A stretch of 64,000 bases of DNA from Prauserella marina (GCF_002240355.1 NZ_CP016353.1:4689001-4753000); one strand, 5' to 3'; shown: positions 41,263 to 50,644, numbered from the stretch's first letter. Made by a program: numbers and translations. The notes: generated by a model from the sequence alone, not told the origin.

Positions 41263-44082
41263 ATGACCCACCCCGAGCAGGTCTTCGACCTGATCGTCGC
41301 AGGATCCGGAATCGCGGGGCAGGTGACCGCGACAGCGGCCGCCGAAGCGGGCCTGCGTGTCGTACTGCTTGAGAAAACCGGAAAACTCGGTGGATCCTCC
41401 GCCATGAGCGGCGGATTCTTCGCCTTCTCCGGAACGGAAGAGCAAGTCGCGGAAGACATAGCCGACTCGTCAGAGCTGTTCCTGCACGATCTCCTGGAGT
41501 CCGGCGGGCATCGCAACGATCGCGCGCTGCTGGATGCCTACATCACCGGCCAGCACGACACCTATCGCTGGCTCAAGGAGAACGGCGTCCGCTTCCGGGC
41601 ACTGGAGATCAGCTCTGGCCAGTCGGTTCCGCGCAGCCACAACACCGCGATCACCGAGGTACTGACGAGCCTGCACGAGACGTTCACCGCACACGGCGGG
41701 CAAACGAGGCTCGACCACCGTGGCGTGCGGCTGGTGACCGGACCATCGGGTGTCACCGGAATCGTCGCGGCGACGCCCGACGGCGAGCGGACCTTCACCG
41801 GGCGAGCGGGCGTCGTGCTGGCGACCGGCGGATTCAGCAGAGGAACGGACCTGCTTCGCGTTTTCGCCCCGGAACAACTCGCCGCCATTCCCTACGGTGG
41901 CAAGGGAAACACCGGTGACGGGCTGCGGATGGCATGGAAACTGGGCGCAGGCATGGCGGACATGTCGTGTGTCGCCGGCACCTACGGTTCGCATCCGGAC
42001 ACCGGCGAGGACTTTCACGAACTGCTCACCGCCTACTATCTCGGCGCGATCATCGTGAACACGCGCGGGCGACGGTTCGTCGACGAATCCCGGTCGTACA
42101 AGGTGCTGGGAAGGGAAGTACTCGGCCAGCCGGACGGTCTCGGGTTCGAGATCTTCGACGCCAAGGTCAGGGCCAAGTCACTACCCGGCATCCCGCTCAG
42201 CGACATCGGCCTGCTGGAGGAGCTCGGCCATCTGTACACGGCGGACAGTCTCGGCGAGCTGGCCACCATCGCCGGTATCGACCCTGCCGGTCTCGCCGAT
42301 ACCGTCGAGCGCTACAACGCCGCCGTCGAAGGGACCAGCGCCGACGAGTTCGACCGCGACAGTCTGTGCAACGGCGTCGGCGAGCCGTCGCCGATCGACA
42401 CGGCACCGTTCTACGCCTACCCCGCGAAGTCCCTGCTGACGAGTACCTACTGTGGACTCACGATCACCCCGTCCGGTCAGGTGACCGATGTGGACGGTGA
42501 GGTCATCGAAGGTCTCTACGCCATCGGTGAACTCACCGGCGGATTCCACGGCGACGCCTACATCACCGGCACGTCACTCGGCAAAGGCGCGGTGTTCGGA
42601 CTGGGTGTCGCGCGGCACGCTGCCGCGTCGCTCGGCCGGAACGCGGCCCCGGCCTCCACAGGAGACACCGCGATGCGGACAGTACGAACGGAAACCCGGC
42701 ACGCCGACGTCGTCGTCGTCGGCTCGGGAGTGTCCGGCTCGGCGGCGGCGAGGGCCGCCGCCAAGCGGGGCGCGAAAGTGGTGCTGCTGGAAAAGCTCGG
42801 TAGCTTCGGCGGTTCGGCCGCGCTCTCGGCGGGGATGTTCTGGACGGCCGCCAGTTCCGATGCCTACCGCAGGCGCATCCCACTCGGGAACACCGAGCTG
42901 GGCGACGCGGTGGTGACCGACTACGAGGACGCGCTCGCGGAACTGCGCGCGAGCGGCGTCAGGGTGGCCGATGAACCCCAACGGGACATCATGAGCTTCG
43001 GCACCGGTTACTCCACCGACATCGGTGCCATCCTGTCGAGCTGCCGTGCCGACGTAGTCGCCGAGGGCGGTGAAACGCACACCTCGGCCACCGTCACCGG
43101 GCTCGTCTCCGATGGTGGCACGGTCACCGGCGTCACCGTCAGGGACGAGGAAGGCAGGTTGATCGAGTACCGCTGCGGCGCGGTTGTGCTGACAACGGGC
43201 GGATTCCAGGGAGCGCGCGACGAACTGACCCGCCACATCGGACCGAACGCCGACCGGCTGCTGTTGCGCGCCAACCCCGGCAGTGTCGGCGACGGGCTCC
43301 GCCTGGCGCGCGACGCGGGCGCGGGCGGCACGAGCGCCATGAGCACGTTCTACGGTCACCTCGTCGGCTATCCCCTCCGGCGTTTCGAAGCCGAGGACTA
43401 TCTGCCGTACTCGCAGTACTACTCGGGTTCCGCGATTCTGGTGAACCTGCGGGGAGAGCGGTTCGCCGACGAGACGGGCGGCGACGAACTTCTCAACCAG
43501 GACACCACCTTTCAACCGCGAGCACGCGGCGTGCTCATCTTCGACCACCACGTGCGGGAAACGGAAGGCTCCGGTGAACCCTTCGCCGGGCTGGGTTCGC
43601 TCGACCGGTTCGACGTCGCCGTGCGCGCGGGCGCGCGGCATGCGATCGCGCCCACGTTGCCCGAACTGATCGACGCGGTCGCCGAATGGGGAATCGATCG
43701 CGACAACCTGTCCGCGACGCTGGCCCGCTACCGCGAGGTCGCCGAGGCCGGTGGCGGAGCCGCGCTGGGGATCCCGGTCTCCGAAGGTGCCCGGCCACCG
43801 TCGGCGGCGCCGTTCTACGCGCTCATGGTTCAGCCCTCGATCACGTTCACCTTCGGTGGGCTCCGGACCAACACCGACGGCGAAGTCCTCGACCACGACG
43901 GGCTGCCCGTACCCGGCCTTTACGCGGCGGGAGCCGATATCGGAGGACTCTCCAACTACGGCTACGCCGGCGGGCTGGCCCCCGGGTACATCACCGGCAG
44001 GTGGGCAGGTCGTTCAGCGGCACACCACGCGTCACTCTCCCCGGCAGGTCGCTCGACCGTCCACTCACGACGGTCGGGATGA
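41263..44082 (+). CDS. Double FAD-binding_2 flavoprotein (tandem fusion)
   Basis: Protein of 939 residues made of two homologous flavoprotein halves, 1-470 and 471-939. Each starts with an FAD motif (FDLIVAGSGIAGQVTATAAA; ADVVVVGSGVSGSAAARAAA) and ends with the family signature (GLYAIGELTGGFHGDAYITG; GLYAAGADIGGLSNYGYAGG). Members include fumarate reductase-like, tricarballylate and 3-ketosteroid dehydrogenases, which introduce or reduce C=C bonds. Each half has the length of a normal single enzyme. At the joint there is a ribosome site and ATG (42660-42675) in frame, so the second half may also be made alone. It is the last gene of the IclR operon. Confidence 0.88.
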   Translation: MTHPEQVFDLIVAGSGIAGQVTATAAAEAGLRVVLLEKTGKLGGSSAMSGGFFAFSGTEEQVAEDIADSSELFLHDLLESGGHRNDRALLDAYITGQHDTYRWLKENGVRFRALEISSGQSVPRSHNTAITEVLTSLHETFTAHGGQTRLDHRGVRLVTGPSGVTGIVAATPDGERTFTGRAGVVLATGGFSRGTDLLRVFAPEQLAAIPYGGKGNTGDGLRMAWKLGAGMADMSCVAGTYGSHPDTGEDFHELLTAYYLGAIIVNTRGRRFVDESRSYKVLGREVLGQPDGLGFEIFDAKVRAKSLPGIPLSDIGLLEELGHLYTADSLGELATIAGIDPAGLADTVERYNAAVEGTSADEFDRDSLCNGVGEPSPIDTAPFYAYPAKSLLTSTYCGLTITPSGQVTDVDGEVIEGLYAIGELTGGFHGDAYITGTSLGKGAVFGLGVARHAAASLGRNAAPASTGDTAMRTVRTETRHADVVVVGSGVSGSAAARAAAKRGAKVVLLEKLGSFGGSAALSAGMFWTAASSDAYRRRIPLGNTELGDAVVTDYEDALAELRASGVRVADEPQRDIMSFGTGYSTDIGAILSSCRADVVAEGGETHTSATVTGLVSDGGTVTGVTVRDEEGRLIEYRCGAVVLTTGGFQGARDELTRHIGPNADRLLLRANPGSVGDGLRLARDAGAGGTSAMSTFYGHLVGYPLRRFEAEDYLPYSQYYSGSAILVNLRGERFADETGGDELLNQDTTFQPRARGVLIFDHHVRETEGSGEPFAGLGSLDRFDVAVRAGARHAIAPTLPELIDAVAEWGIDRDNLSATLARYREVAEAGGGAALGIPVSEGARPPSAAPFYALMVQPSITFTFGGLRTNTDGEVLDHDGLPVPGLYAAGADIGGLSNYGYAGGLAPGYITGRWAGRSAAHHASLSPAGRSTVHSRRSG
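42660..42675 (+). promoter_or_regulatory. Internal ribosome site and ATG at the fusion joint
   Basis: AGGAGA (42660-42665) lies seven bases before ATG 42673, exactly where the second flavoprotein half begins (MRTVRTETRHADVVVVG). This looks like the preserved start of a once separate gene whose upstream neighbour lost its stop. Confidence 0.6.
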
Positions 44083-44089
44083 CCGCGGC

Positions 44090-44461
44090 TCAGTCGTCTG
44101 ATTTCTTCGCGACCTCGTTCGCCGCCCGGCTGCCGACCCTGGCGCCGTAGAGCACGAACCCGAGCATCGCGACGCACGCCACGAACACCGCGCCCGCGAC
44201 AACCGGTATGGGGACCGGTAGAAGTATGACGAGCGCGCAGGCTATCGAGGAGTATCCGGCGAACATCGAAGGCCGCTTCGCGCGGACGTGCGCCGCCAGC
44301 CACGCCTCGTCACTCGCCAGCGTGCTCGGCATGCGAATGCCCGCGAACGCGTTCCGCCTCAACCGTCCCGACGCGGCCGCACGAGCCAACCACACGAGCA
44401 GAACGCCCGAGCCCAGCATGACGACGAACAGTACGATTCTCACCACCAGGTCTTCATCCAT
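44090..44461 (-). CDS. SdpI-family membrane protein
   Basis: Small membrane protein of 123 residues with three helices (VLFVVMLGSGVLLVWLARAA; IACALVILLPVPIPVVAGAV; FVACVAMLGFVLYG). The loop RRNAFAGIRMPSTLASDEAW is the hallmark of the SdpI/YhfL C-terminal family, named for Bacillus immunity to the SdpC toxin. In actinomycetes such proteins are widespread without a toxin partner, and none is seen here. ATG 44461 is preferred to 44470 because GAGAGG is then at proper spacing. It is convergent with the flavoprotein gene. Confidence 0.83.
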   Translation of the reverse strand: MDEDLVVRIVLFVVMLGSGVLLVWLARAAASGRLRRNAFAGIRMPSTLASDEAWLAAHVRAKRPSMFAGYSSIACALVILLPVPIPVVAGAVFVACVAMLGFVLYGARVGSRAANEVAKKSDD

Positions 44462-44489
44462 CGCCGCCATCCTCTCATCGAACGGTCCC

Positions 44490-45392
44490 TCACTCGGTAC
44501 CGGCGGTTTCCCGCAGTACGGCGAGAAAGGCGGCCAGACCGGGACGCGCCTCGGCCCCCTTCCTGACGGCGGCGTAGCCATGGCTCCGGACGCCGTGTCC
44601 CGTCGGCACGGCCGTGACGACACCGCCGGGTATGGGAAGGAGGGCCGATCTCGGGACGAGCGCGACCCCCATCCCCGCTTCGATGAGCGCGAGAATCGCC
44701 AGCCAGTCACTGGCCCTGTGCCGGACGAGCGGAGTGAACCCCGCCGCGGCACACGCGTGGTGCAGCAGCTGATCACACGCGTCACCTTCGATCGTGCTCA
44801 CCCAGTCGTCGCGCTCCAACGCGGAGAGTTCGATCTCGGTTCCACCGGCGAGCGGGTGCGTTCCGGGAAGAACGAGGACGAGATCGTCTGTTCCCAGCGC
44901 GATTCTCGTGTACCTCGGGTCCGCGTCCGACGGCCCTCCGCCTGCTTCGACGGCGACGACCACGTCGATATCGCCGGTGGAGAGCGCTTCGAGACAGGAC
45001 GCGACGGTGACCTCGCGGATGTCCACCCGCAGCCCGGGCTGGCGCTGCCGCAGTGTGCGGACCGCCGGGATCAGCAGGGAGACGATCGTCGAGGGAAACG
45101 AGCCAGCGGTGAGCTGCCCCAGTTCACCACCGAGAGCCGCACTGACGTCGCCCTTCGCCTTTTCGAGCTGCGCGAGCACCGCATAGGAGTGACCGACCAG
45201 CACTCGCCCCGCGTCGGTGAGGCGCAGCCTTCGGCCTTCCGACTGGGTCAGCGCTCCCCCCGCTTCGCGGGCGAGCGTCGCAAGCTGCTGGGAGGCCGCC
45301 GAAGGCGACATGTGCAGCATCGCCGCGGCGGCGTGCACGGTGCCCTGCTCGTGCAGCGCCACGAGAAGCCGCAGGCGAGTCAGATCAATCAT
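44490..45392 (-). CDS. LysR-family regulator
   Basis: Regulator of 300 residues. The HTH is at about 1-60 (LRLLVALHEQGTVHAAAAML, then SPSAASQQLATLAREAGG). The substrate-binding domain follows (GQLTAGSFPSTIVSLLIPAV; ALIEAGMGVALVPRSALL). ATG 45392 gives the exact family start (MIDLTRLRLL). It is divergent from a flavodoxin-fold reductase gene 108 bases away and probably controls it, by the usual LysR arrangement. Confidence 0.92.
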   Translation of the reverse strand: MIDLTRLRLLVALHEQGTVHAAAAMLHMSPSAASQQLATLAREAGGALTQSEGRRLRLTDAGRVLVGHSYAVLAQLEKAKGDVSAALGGELGQLTAGSFPSTIVSLLIPAVRTLRQRQPGLRVDIREVTVASCLEALSTGDIDVVVAVEAGGGPSDADPRYTRIALGTDDLVLVLPGTHPLAGGTEIELSALERDDWVSTIEGDACDQLLHHACAAAGFTPLVRHRASDWLAILALIEAGMGVALVPRSALLPIPGGVVTAVPTGHGVRSHGYAAVRKGAEARPGLAAFLAVLRETAGTE

Positions 45393-45500
45393 GAAGCAAA
45401 GCTTACCGTTATCCGCCACAATATCCGCCTTGTCTTCCCATTTGCAGGAAGGAAGCATGGGCGAAGTACCGGCACCGAGCACAGGAAGGTGGCATCAGGA

Positions 45501-46160
45501 ATGAAGGTGCTCGCCCTCAGTTCCAGTCCCCGCAAGGACGGAAACTCCCGGCTCCTCGCACAGGCCGTCCTCGACGGCGCGACGAGCATGGGGCACAAGG
45601 TGGAACTGATCGATCTCGCCGACGTGGTCAAGGCACCTCTCGGCGACTGCCGCACCTGCCGCCTCGCCGACGGTCGCTGTTCGATCGACGACGGCTACGA
45701 AGAGCTGCTGCACACGGTTCTCGCGGCGGACGCGCTCGTACTGGCGACGCCGCTCTACTGGTACGGCGTCTCGGGGCAACTCAAGATCTTCCTCGACCGG
45801 ATCTTCTGCCACGCGGGCGCCGAATACCCCCGGCACGAGGAGGTCGAGCGGGGCATCTTGCACAAACGGCTCGCCGTCGTGGTCACCTCGGAGGAGAGTT
45901 ATCCCGGAGCGTCGCTCGGCGTGACCGCGCATATGCAGGAACTGGCCCGCTACCTGAGACACGACCTCGTCGGCATCGTGCGCGGTACGGCCAACTCTCG
46001 CGGTGAGATCACGAGGGACCCCGCGAAACCCGTCGAGCAGGCCCACAACCTGGGCACGCTCCTGTTCGAACTGCCGGTCACCGACTACCGGATGGACACC
46101 GTCCGCGACGGGGTCGTCTGGCAAGGCGGCGCGCCTTTCATCGCGGGGAAAGCGCGCTGA
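45501..46160 (+). CDS. NADPH-dependent FMN reductase / flavodoxin-like quinone reductase
   Basis: Flavodoxin-fold enzyme of 219 residues. The FMN phosphate loop is ALSSSPRKDGNSRLLAQAVL. A CxxC pair lies in DCRTCRLADGRCSIDD. The isoalloxazine loop is ATPLYWYGVSGQLKIFLDR, typical of iron-sulfur flavoprotein and multimeric NADPH:quinone reductases. The start is ATG 45501 with GGAAGG upstream. It probably reduces quinones, nitro or azo compounds, or supplies reduced FMN. It is divergent from LysR. Confidence 0.9.
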   Translation: MKVLALSSSPRKDGNSRLLAQAVLDGATSMGHKVELIDLADVVKAPLGDCRTCRLADGRCSIDDGYEELLHTVLAADALVLATPLYWYGVSGQLKIFLDRIFCHAGAEYPRHEEVERGILHKRLAVVVTSEESYPGASLGVTAHMQELARYLRHDLVGIVRGTANSRGEITRDPAKPVEQAHNLGTLLFELPVTDYRMDTVRDGVVWQGGAPFIAGKAR

Positions 46161-46236
46161 AAGCACGGTCGCGATCGTTGTCTCACCTTCACGTGATCCG
46201 GTGACCGGCCGGCGAGGCAGCGAGAGGACCGAATCC

Positions 46237-47646
46237 ATGGCCAACGGGTACCAGGGACCGCCGCAACCGCCTCCGGGGCAGGGCGGCGGCCCCTACCCCG
46301 GAGGCGGCTACCAGCACCGGCCCCCTTACCCGCCCACACCGCCCGAACCGCCTCGCCCGAACCGGAAACGCAAGCTCACTGCCATCGTCGTCACCGTGGT
46401 ACTGGTCGTGGCCGCGGGCGTCACCGGCGTCCTGCTGCTCACCGGCGGCGAGGGAGACCGCCCGGAACTGGCGGCACGGCCCGGCGCGCAGGAGACCGCG
46501 TTCCCCGACATCGCGAGCTTCGACTACGACGCGGGTGAGGACGCCGTGTGCGAGGCATTGCTGACGCCGATGTCCTCGCGCGGCTACGAATTGCGCTCCA
46601 GCAGTTCGGAGTACGGCGTGACGTGCACGTTCGGAACCCCGACCACGTCAGCGCTCGAAGACGGCGTGACCGACCTGCACGCAAGCGTATTCCTGATCAG
46701 GGGCGACGCGGAACGCGCCTACGCCATGAAGCTCGGTAGCACCGAACGGTTCATGAGGGACTACGCGAACGACAGCGCGAGCGAAATCGGCGAGCTGCAA
46801 GGGGTACCGATCGGCGATGAGGGCTACTTCCAGAGCACCGAGTTCCCCGAAACCGGCAACACCCGCGCGACGGCCGCCTTCCTTTCCGGGAACGAGATGG
46901 TCGGCATCGACCTCGGCGGCCACCTCGTCGCACTCGGCAGGGACGCGGTAAGCGAACCGCTCACCGACGACGTGCTCTACGACGAGATGATCGACATCGT
47001 CAAGACGCTGAACGGTGATGGCACCGCTGGCGAGGCACGGATCAGCCCCTCGAAAGCCGAGGAATACCCGGACCTGCCCGAACTCGGTGACCCCGAGCTG
47101 CCCTCTGACGGCACCGGTGAGGCCCGCTGCGCGCCGGTGACCGGGGTGGCGGAGCAGTTCGGCATGGCGACGAAGAAGACGGACGCGGTGGGCGGGCAAG
47201 TTCCGGTGACCCTCTGCGAGTACGGAATCCCGGCTGAGGACAGGCACGAAACGAGAGCGGGAGGAAACCTCCATGTCTCCGTCAGCGACTACACGGGAGT
47301 GGAGAATCTCCCCGCCTCGACGGAACTCACGCGCCGCCTCAGGTTCATCATCGAGAATGTGGTCAACGAGTCCGCTCCGGACAACCACCAGAAGCTGACC
47401 CTCGGCCCGATCTACACCCTGCCGGCCGGACAATCCGGATACATGGTCTATACCAGGTCGGACGCGAAGAAGTACGGATCGGGCAGCACCGGAACGCTGG
47501 AAGCCGCATACCTGGTCGGCGAGGTCTACTACGAGATCAGGCTCCACGGAGCGACCTACCCCGGCGAGCTGACAACCCCCGAGGCCAGGTCCGAGGACGA
47601 ACTCATCGGCGACCTGATGACCGTCCTCACTTCGATGGACTCGTAG
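46237..47646 (+). CDS. Pro-rich single-pass membrane protein with external domain
   Basis: Protein of 469 residues. A cytosolic tail of about 45 residues rich in Pro, Gly and Tyr is followed by one helix (LTAIVVTVVLVVAAGVTGVLLL) and a large external part. The external part has two similar Cys-containing halves (EDAVCEALLTPMSSRGYELR...YGVTCTFG; EARCAPVTGVAEQFGMA...VTLCEYG), each resembling the DUF3558-type or sensor-like domains of actinobacterial surface proteins. The duplicated fold suggests ligand or substrate binding at the wall. ATG 46237 starts the Pro-rich tail. Function is unknown. Confidence 0.78.
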   Translation: MANGYQGPPQPPPGQGGGPYPGGGYQHRPPYPPTPPEPPRPNRKRKLTAIVVTVVLVVAAGVTGVLLLTGGEGDRPELAARPGAQETAFPDIASFDYDAGEDAVCEALLTPMSSRGYELRSSSSEYGVTCTFGTPTTSALEDGVTDLHASVFLIRGDAERAYAMKLGSTERFMRDYANDSASEIGELQGVPIGDEGYFQSTEFPETGNTRATAAFLSGNEMVGIDLGGHLVALGRDAVSEPLTDDVLYDEMIDIVKTLNGDGTAGEARISPSKAEEYPDLPELGDPELPSDGTGEARCAPVTGVAEQFGMATKKTDAVGGQVPVTLCEYGIPAEDRHETRAGGNLHVSVSDYTGVENLPASTELTRRLRFIIENVVNESAPDNHQKLTLGPIYTLPAGQSGYMVYTRSDAKKYGSGSTGTLEAAYLVGEVYYEIRLHGATYPGELTTPEARSEDELIGDLMTVLTSMDS

Positions 47647-47665
47647 CCGGGGATCCCGTGGTGGA

Positions 47666-48637
47666 TCAGCCGTCCATGGCCTTGGCGAAGGTTTCAAGCT
47701 CACGAGGGACGTCCGGTCCAGCAGGCTGGTAGGCGATCTCGGTCGCCCCCGCCTCTTCGAGCTGGGCCAGGCGTTCCCTCCATCCGGCTACGCTCATCGC
47801 GGCACCGCTCGCGGCCAGCACCTCACCGGTGACGAAGGGGCGGTCACGTTCATTCACCGCCCACAGGTGCCCTTCGTGCAACTCGATGTGCCGGACGTCC
47901 TCCGGGATGCCGTCGTAGGCCGCGGCCCATCGTTCGCCCCCGGGAACCATGTCCAGCTTGTCGAACTCCATCGCGAAATGCAGCCACAGGCTCGCGGCGT
48001 GGCCTGCCGCCGCGATCGCCCGATCCGAACCGGATTCCTCTCCCTCGTCGAGCACGGTGCCCAGTGTCAGGTTGACGCACCAGTCGAATCCGGCGACGGG
48101 GTCGGGGACCGTGAAAACGCCGTCCGCGTGGTCGCGCGCGACGGCGAGGCCCTTCGGCCCCATCGCGGCGGCTACGAACGGCACCTCGATCGGCCGGTCC
48201 CCGGCGAAGCCTGGGTAGTGCATCATGGTGATCTTCGCCCCCTCCCAGTCCACCAGTTCGCCGCGCAGCAACCGTTTGACCACGTCGACGTAGGCCGCGA
48301 CGTCGGACCATTTACTCGGCCGCTGTCCCAGGGTCAGCCTTCCGGTGAAACCCGTGCCGACGCCGATGGTGACCCGGTCGGAACCGGCGAGAGCGACGAG
48401 ATTGGCGATCGCGGTCGCGGTGACCATCGGGTGCCGCAGCGCGGGCACCAGGACCCCGGTGCCGAGTCCTATGTGTTCCGTCCGCTCCGCCGCGAGCGCG
48501 AGCTGCATCCACACGTCGGCGCAGATGGCCGGCGAATCGTAGAACCACGCCCTCGTGTAGCCGAGTTCTTCGGCGATCCGCGCGTGTTCGGGACTGTCCA
48601 TTGAGGTGTTCAACGCGCAGGAGCGGATCAGGGCCAC
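47666..48637 (-). CDS. LLM-class (F420/FMN) flavin-dependent oxidoreductase
   Basis: Luciferase-like monooxygenase-fold enzyme of 323 residues. Key parts are RIAEELGYTRAWFYDSPAI, IGLGTGVLVPALRHPMVTA (cofactor loop) and DRVTIGVGTGFTGRLTLGQ. The group includes F420-dependent reductases such as MER and glucose-6-phosphate dehydrogenase-like proteins, and FMN monooxygenases. The cofactor cannot be told apart here, although F420 is common in actinomycetes. GTG 48637 with GAGG five bases upstream is preferred to TTG 48649. It is divergent from AraC, 228 bases away. Confidence 0.87.
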   Translation of the reverse strand: MALIRSCALNTSMDSPEHARIAEELGYTRAWFYDSPAICADVWMQLALAAERTEHIGLGTGVLVPALRHPMVTATAIANLVALAGSDRVTIGVGTGFTGRLTLGQRPSKWSDVAAYVDVVKRLLRGELVDWEGAKITMMHYPGFAGDRPIEVPFVAAAMGPKGLAVARDHADGVFTVPDPVAGFDWCVNLTLGTVLDEGEESGSDRAIAAAGHAASLWLHFAMEFDKLDMVPGGERWAAAYDGIPEDVRHIELHEGHLWAVNERDRPFVTGEVLAASGAAMSVAGWRERLAQLEEAGATEIAYQPAGPDVPRELETFAKAMDG

Positions 48638-48865
48638 GGAGACCTCCAAGACGCGGCGGGAATCCGCCGGTTCGTGCGAGCGGTTTCCGAGACGGTATTG
48701 CTGGATCCGCTCTCGTGGTTACAGCGCGGCGCACGGAACTTGCATCCGAGCGCACACGGGTAGCGACAAGAACGCCGCCGGGCTCCCGTTCCCGGTGCCG
48801 GACGGCTACGCTCACAGCGACCTGCCGCCATCGCGGACGGCGACATTGCCAGAAAGGGAGCACGA

Positions 48866-49810
48866 ATGCCCCAGCGGCGCGGAAACGGCTACGTGGTCGA
48901 GGATTCGTCGACCGGCCACGTGTCGCCGCGCGAACGCACCGACTACTGGACCGACATCGTCACCGGCTATCACTGCGCGTTGCGGATGGACTACCCGGAA
49001 CGGGGTGACTTCCGAGGCAGGACCCTGCTCCAGCGCACTCCCGCCTACCAGCTCGTGCGGTGGACTTCCGACGAGGACCTCATCAGCAGGACCCGAAGGA
49101 GCATCCGGCTCGACCCCGACGAGGACTACCGGCTCGTTTTTCCCGTCGCGGGGCAGATGACGATGCGCGTTCCCGGCCAGGAGGTCACCATGCTGCCGGG
49201 ACAGGCGGGGCTCACCCCGATGAGCCAGCCCTTCCAGTTGTGGCAGAGCACGGCGACGGAGGCGATCGTGCTCACCCTTCCCCGGCACGAGGTCGATCAC
49301 CGGCTCGGCCGCGACGAACCGTGGGTCACCGGGCTCGACCTCGGTTCGGGGCTCGGCCGCATCGTCCGTGAGCTGATCGTCGGGCTCATCGAGGAACGTG
49401 ACGCCGTCGACCGGCACCAGTTCGATGCGGTGTGCGACCGGCTCGTCGAGCTGATCTGCCTGCTGCTACTGGGAGACGACGTTGGCATGTCCACATTGGA
49501 CGAAATCGGTGTCGCGGCAAGGAGGTATGCTCGCGAGCACGCGACGGACCGCGGGCTGGATCCGCACAACCTCGCCGCTGGACTCGGCTGGTCGCTGCGC
49601 CAGGTTCAGCTCGCACTCAAGGCGTCGGGAACGACCCCGCGCAAACTGATCAAGGACGAACGGCTCAAGGTGGCGAGGGAGCTGCTCACGAACAACGGGC
49701 GTTCCCTCGTGATCGCCGATCTGGCCCATCGGCTCGGTTTCAGCTCCGCCGCAGCATTCAGCAACGCCTTCCGGGAGCGCTACGGGGTGCGTCCCAGGGA
49801 CATCCGCTGA
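48866..49810 (+). CDS. AraC-family regulator (AraC-binding-like N-domain)
   Basis: Regulator of 314 residues. The N-terminal domain (about 15-190) resembles AraC_binding_2 (YWTDIVTGYHCALRM; RLVFPVAGQMTMRVPG). The C-terminal double HTH (about 215-314) reads DPHNLAAGLGWSLRQVQLAL and DLAHRLGFSSAAAFSNAFRE, then RYGVRPRDIR. The start is ATG 48866 with AAAGGGAG. It is divergent from the LLM oxidoreductase gene and may control it. Confidence 0.9.
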   Translation: MPQRRGNGYVVEDSSTGHVSPRERTDYWTDIVTGYHCALRMDYPERGDFRGRTLLQRTPAYQLVRWTSDEDLISRTRRSIRLDPDEDYRLVFPVAGQMTMRVPGQEVTMLPGQAGLTPMSQPFQLWQSTATEAIVLTLPRHEVDHRLGRDEPWVTGLDLGSGLGRIVRELIVGLIEERDAVDRHQFDAVCDRLVELICLLLLGDDVGMSTLDEIGVAARRYAREHATDRGLDPHNLAAGLGWSLRQVQLALKASGTTPRKLIKDERLKVARELLTNNGRSLVIADLAHRLGFSSAAAFSNAFRERYGVRPRDIR

Positions 49811-49860
49811 GCTTTCCTTCGGTCGGCGCGGAGGTTCCTAGCGCGCCTCACTCCGGCAGG

Positions 49861-49976
49861 GCGCGGATCTCGGCGTCCTGGGTGCGGATCTCGTTGACCT
49901 GAGTGCGGATCTCGGCGGCCTGGACGGGGGACTCGCGCACGGGTGCGGGACTCGCCGGGCGTGCGCGAGTCAGCGC
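49861..49976 (+). repeat. 21-bp tandem repeat block B, five units
   Basis: GGATCTCG or GGGACTCG followed by a 13-base GC-rich part recurs at 49865, 49886, 49907, 49928 and 49947. It has the same period and sequence as blocks A1 and A2 12 kb away. It fills the gap between the convergent AraC and DUF1080 genes and runs into the DUF1080 stop codon. Confidence 0.85.
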
Positions 49977-50644
49977 GGCTCGATCCAGACGGTGCGGAAT
50001 CTCGGGTTCTCACCCGGATCCCCGTGGTCCTGCAAGCGGATCGGGCCCGGCGACGGGCTTTCCGGCCGCCCCGCGCCGGTACTGCCGTCGATGGCAACGT
50101 CGTCGTGCACGAGCACGTCGTTCCACCACACGCTCACCCTCGCGTCAGCGACCTTGTCGCCCGCGCAGTCGAACCTGGCCGCCGTGAACACGATGTCGTA
50201 GGTCTGCCAGCGCAGCGGAGGGGTCGCGGCGTTGACGTCGGGAGCCTTCTTCGTGTAGATCGCGCCCGCGTCGTCGGTGGCCGGGTCGGCGACCCCGTAC
50301 GATTCCAGCACCTGGATCTCGTAGCGCTCCTGGAGATAAACCCCGCTGTTGCCGCGAGCCTGCCCGGTCACCTCCGGTGGATAGTCCGGCTGATACCACT
50401 CGACGTGCAGCCGGAAGTCCCGGAAATGTTCCTTCGTGCGGATGTCGCCTCCGAACGATTCCATCGACCCGTCCTCGACCGGCCACGTGGCGGGCCCACC
50501 ACTCGCCGACTCCCACGCGTCGAGGTCGCTGCCGTCGAAAAGAACGATCCGCTCCGGTTGAGCAGGCGAGGGCCCAGCGGAAGCGATACCAGGGGCGAGC
50601 GTGACAGCGGTGAGTACGGCGAGCTGAGTGACGAACAGCCGCAT
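49970..50644 (-). CDS. Secreted DUF1080 (3-keto-disaccharide hydrolase-like) protein
   Basis: Secreted protein of 224 residues. The signal peptide (MRLFVTQLAVLTAVTLAPGIASA) leads to a concanavalin-like DUF1080 domain: IVLFDGSDLDAWES, RDFRLHVEWYQP, GNSGVYLQERYEIQVLESYG and a C-terminal strand WWNDVLVHDDVAI. The family includes 3-keto-glycoside hydrolases and lectin-like domains. The start is ATG 50644 after GGAGGAAGG. No sugar-oxidising partner is adjacent, so the substrate is open. Confidence 0.88.
   Translation of the reverse strand: MRLFVTQLAVLTAVTLAPGIASAGPSPAQPERIVLFDGSDLDAWESASGGPATWPVEDGSMESFGGDIRTKEHFRDFRLHVEWYQPDYPPEVTGQARGNSGVYLQERYEIQVLESYGVADPATDDAGAIYTKKAPDVNAATPPLRWQTYDIVFTAARFDCAGDKVADARVSVWWNDVLVHDDVAIDGSTGAGRPESPSPGPIRLQDHGDPGENPRFRTVWIEPR

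Noticed and set aside
44090-44461. Toxin-immunity locus around the SdpI-like protein
   Set aside because: No SdpC-like toxin or SdpR gene is adjacent; the family is widespread without toxins.
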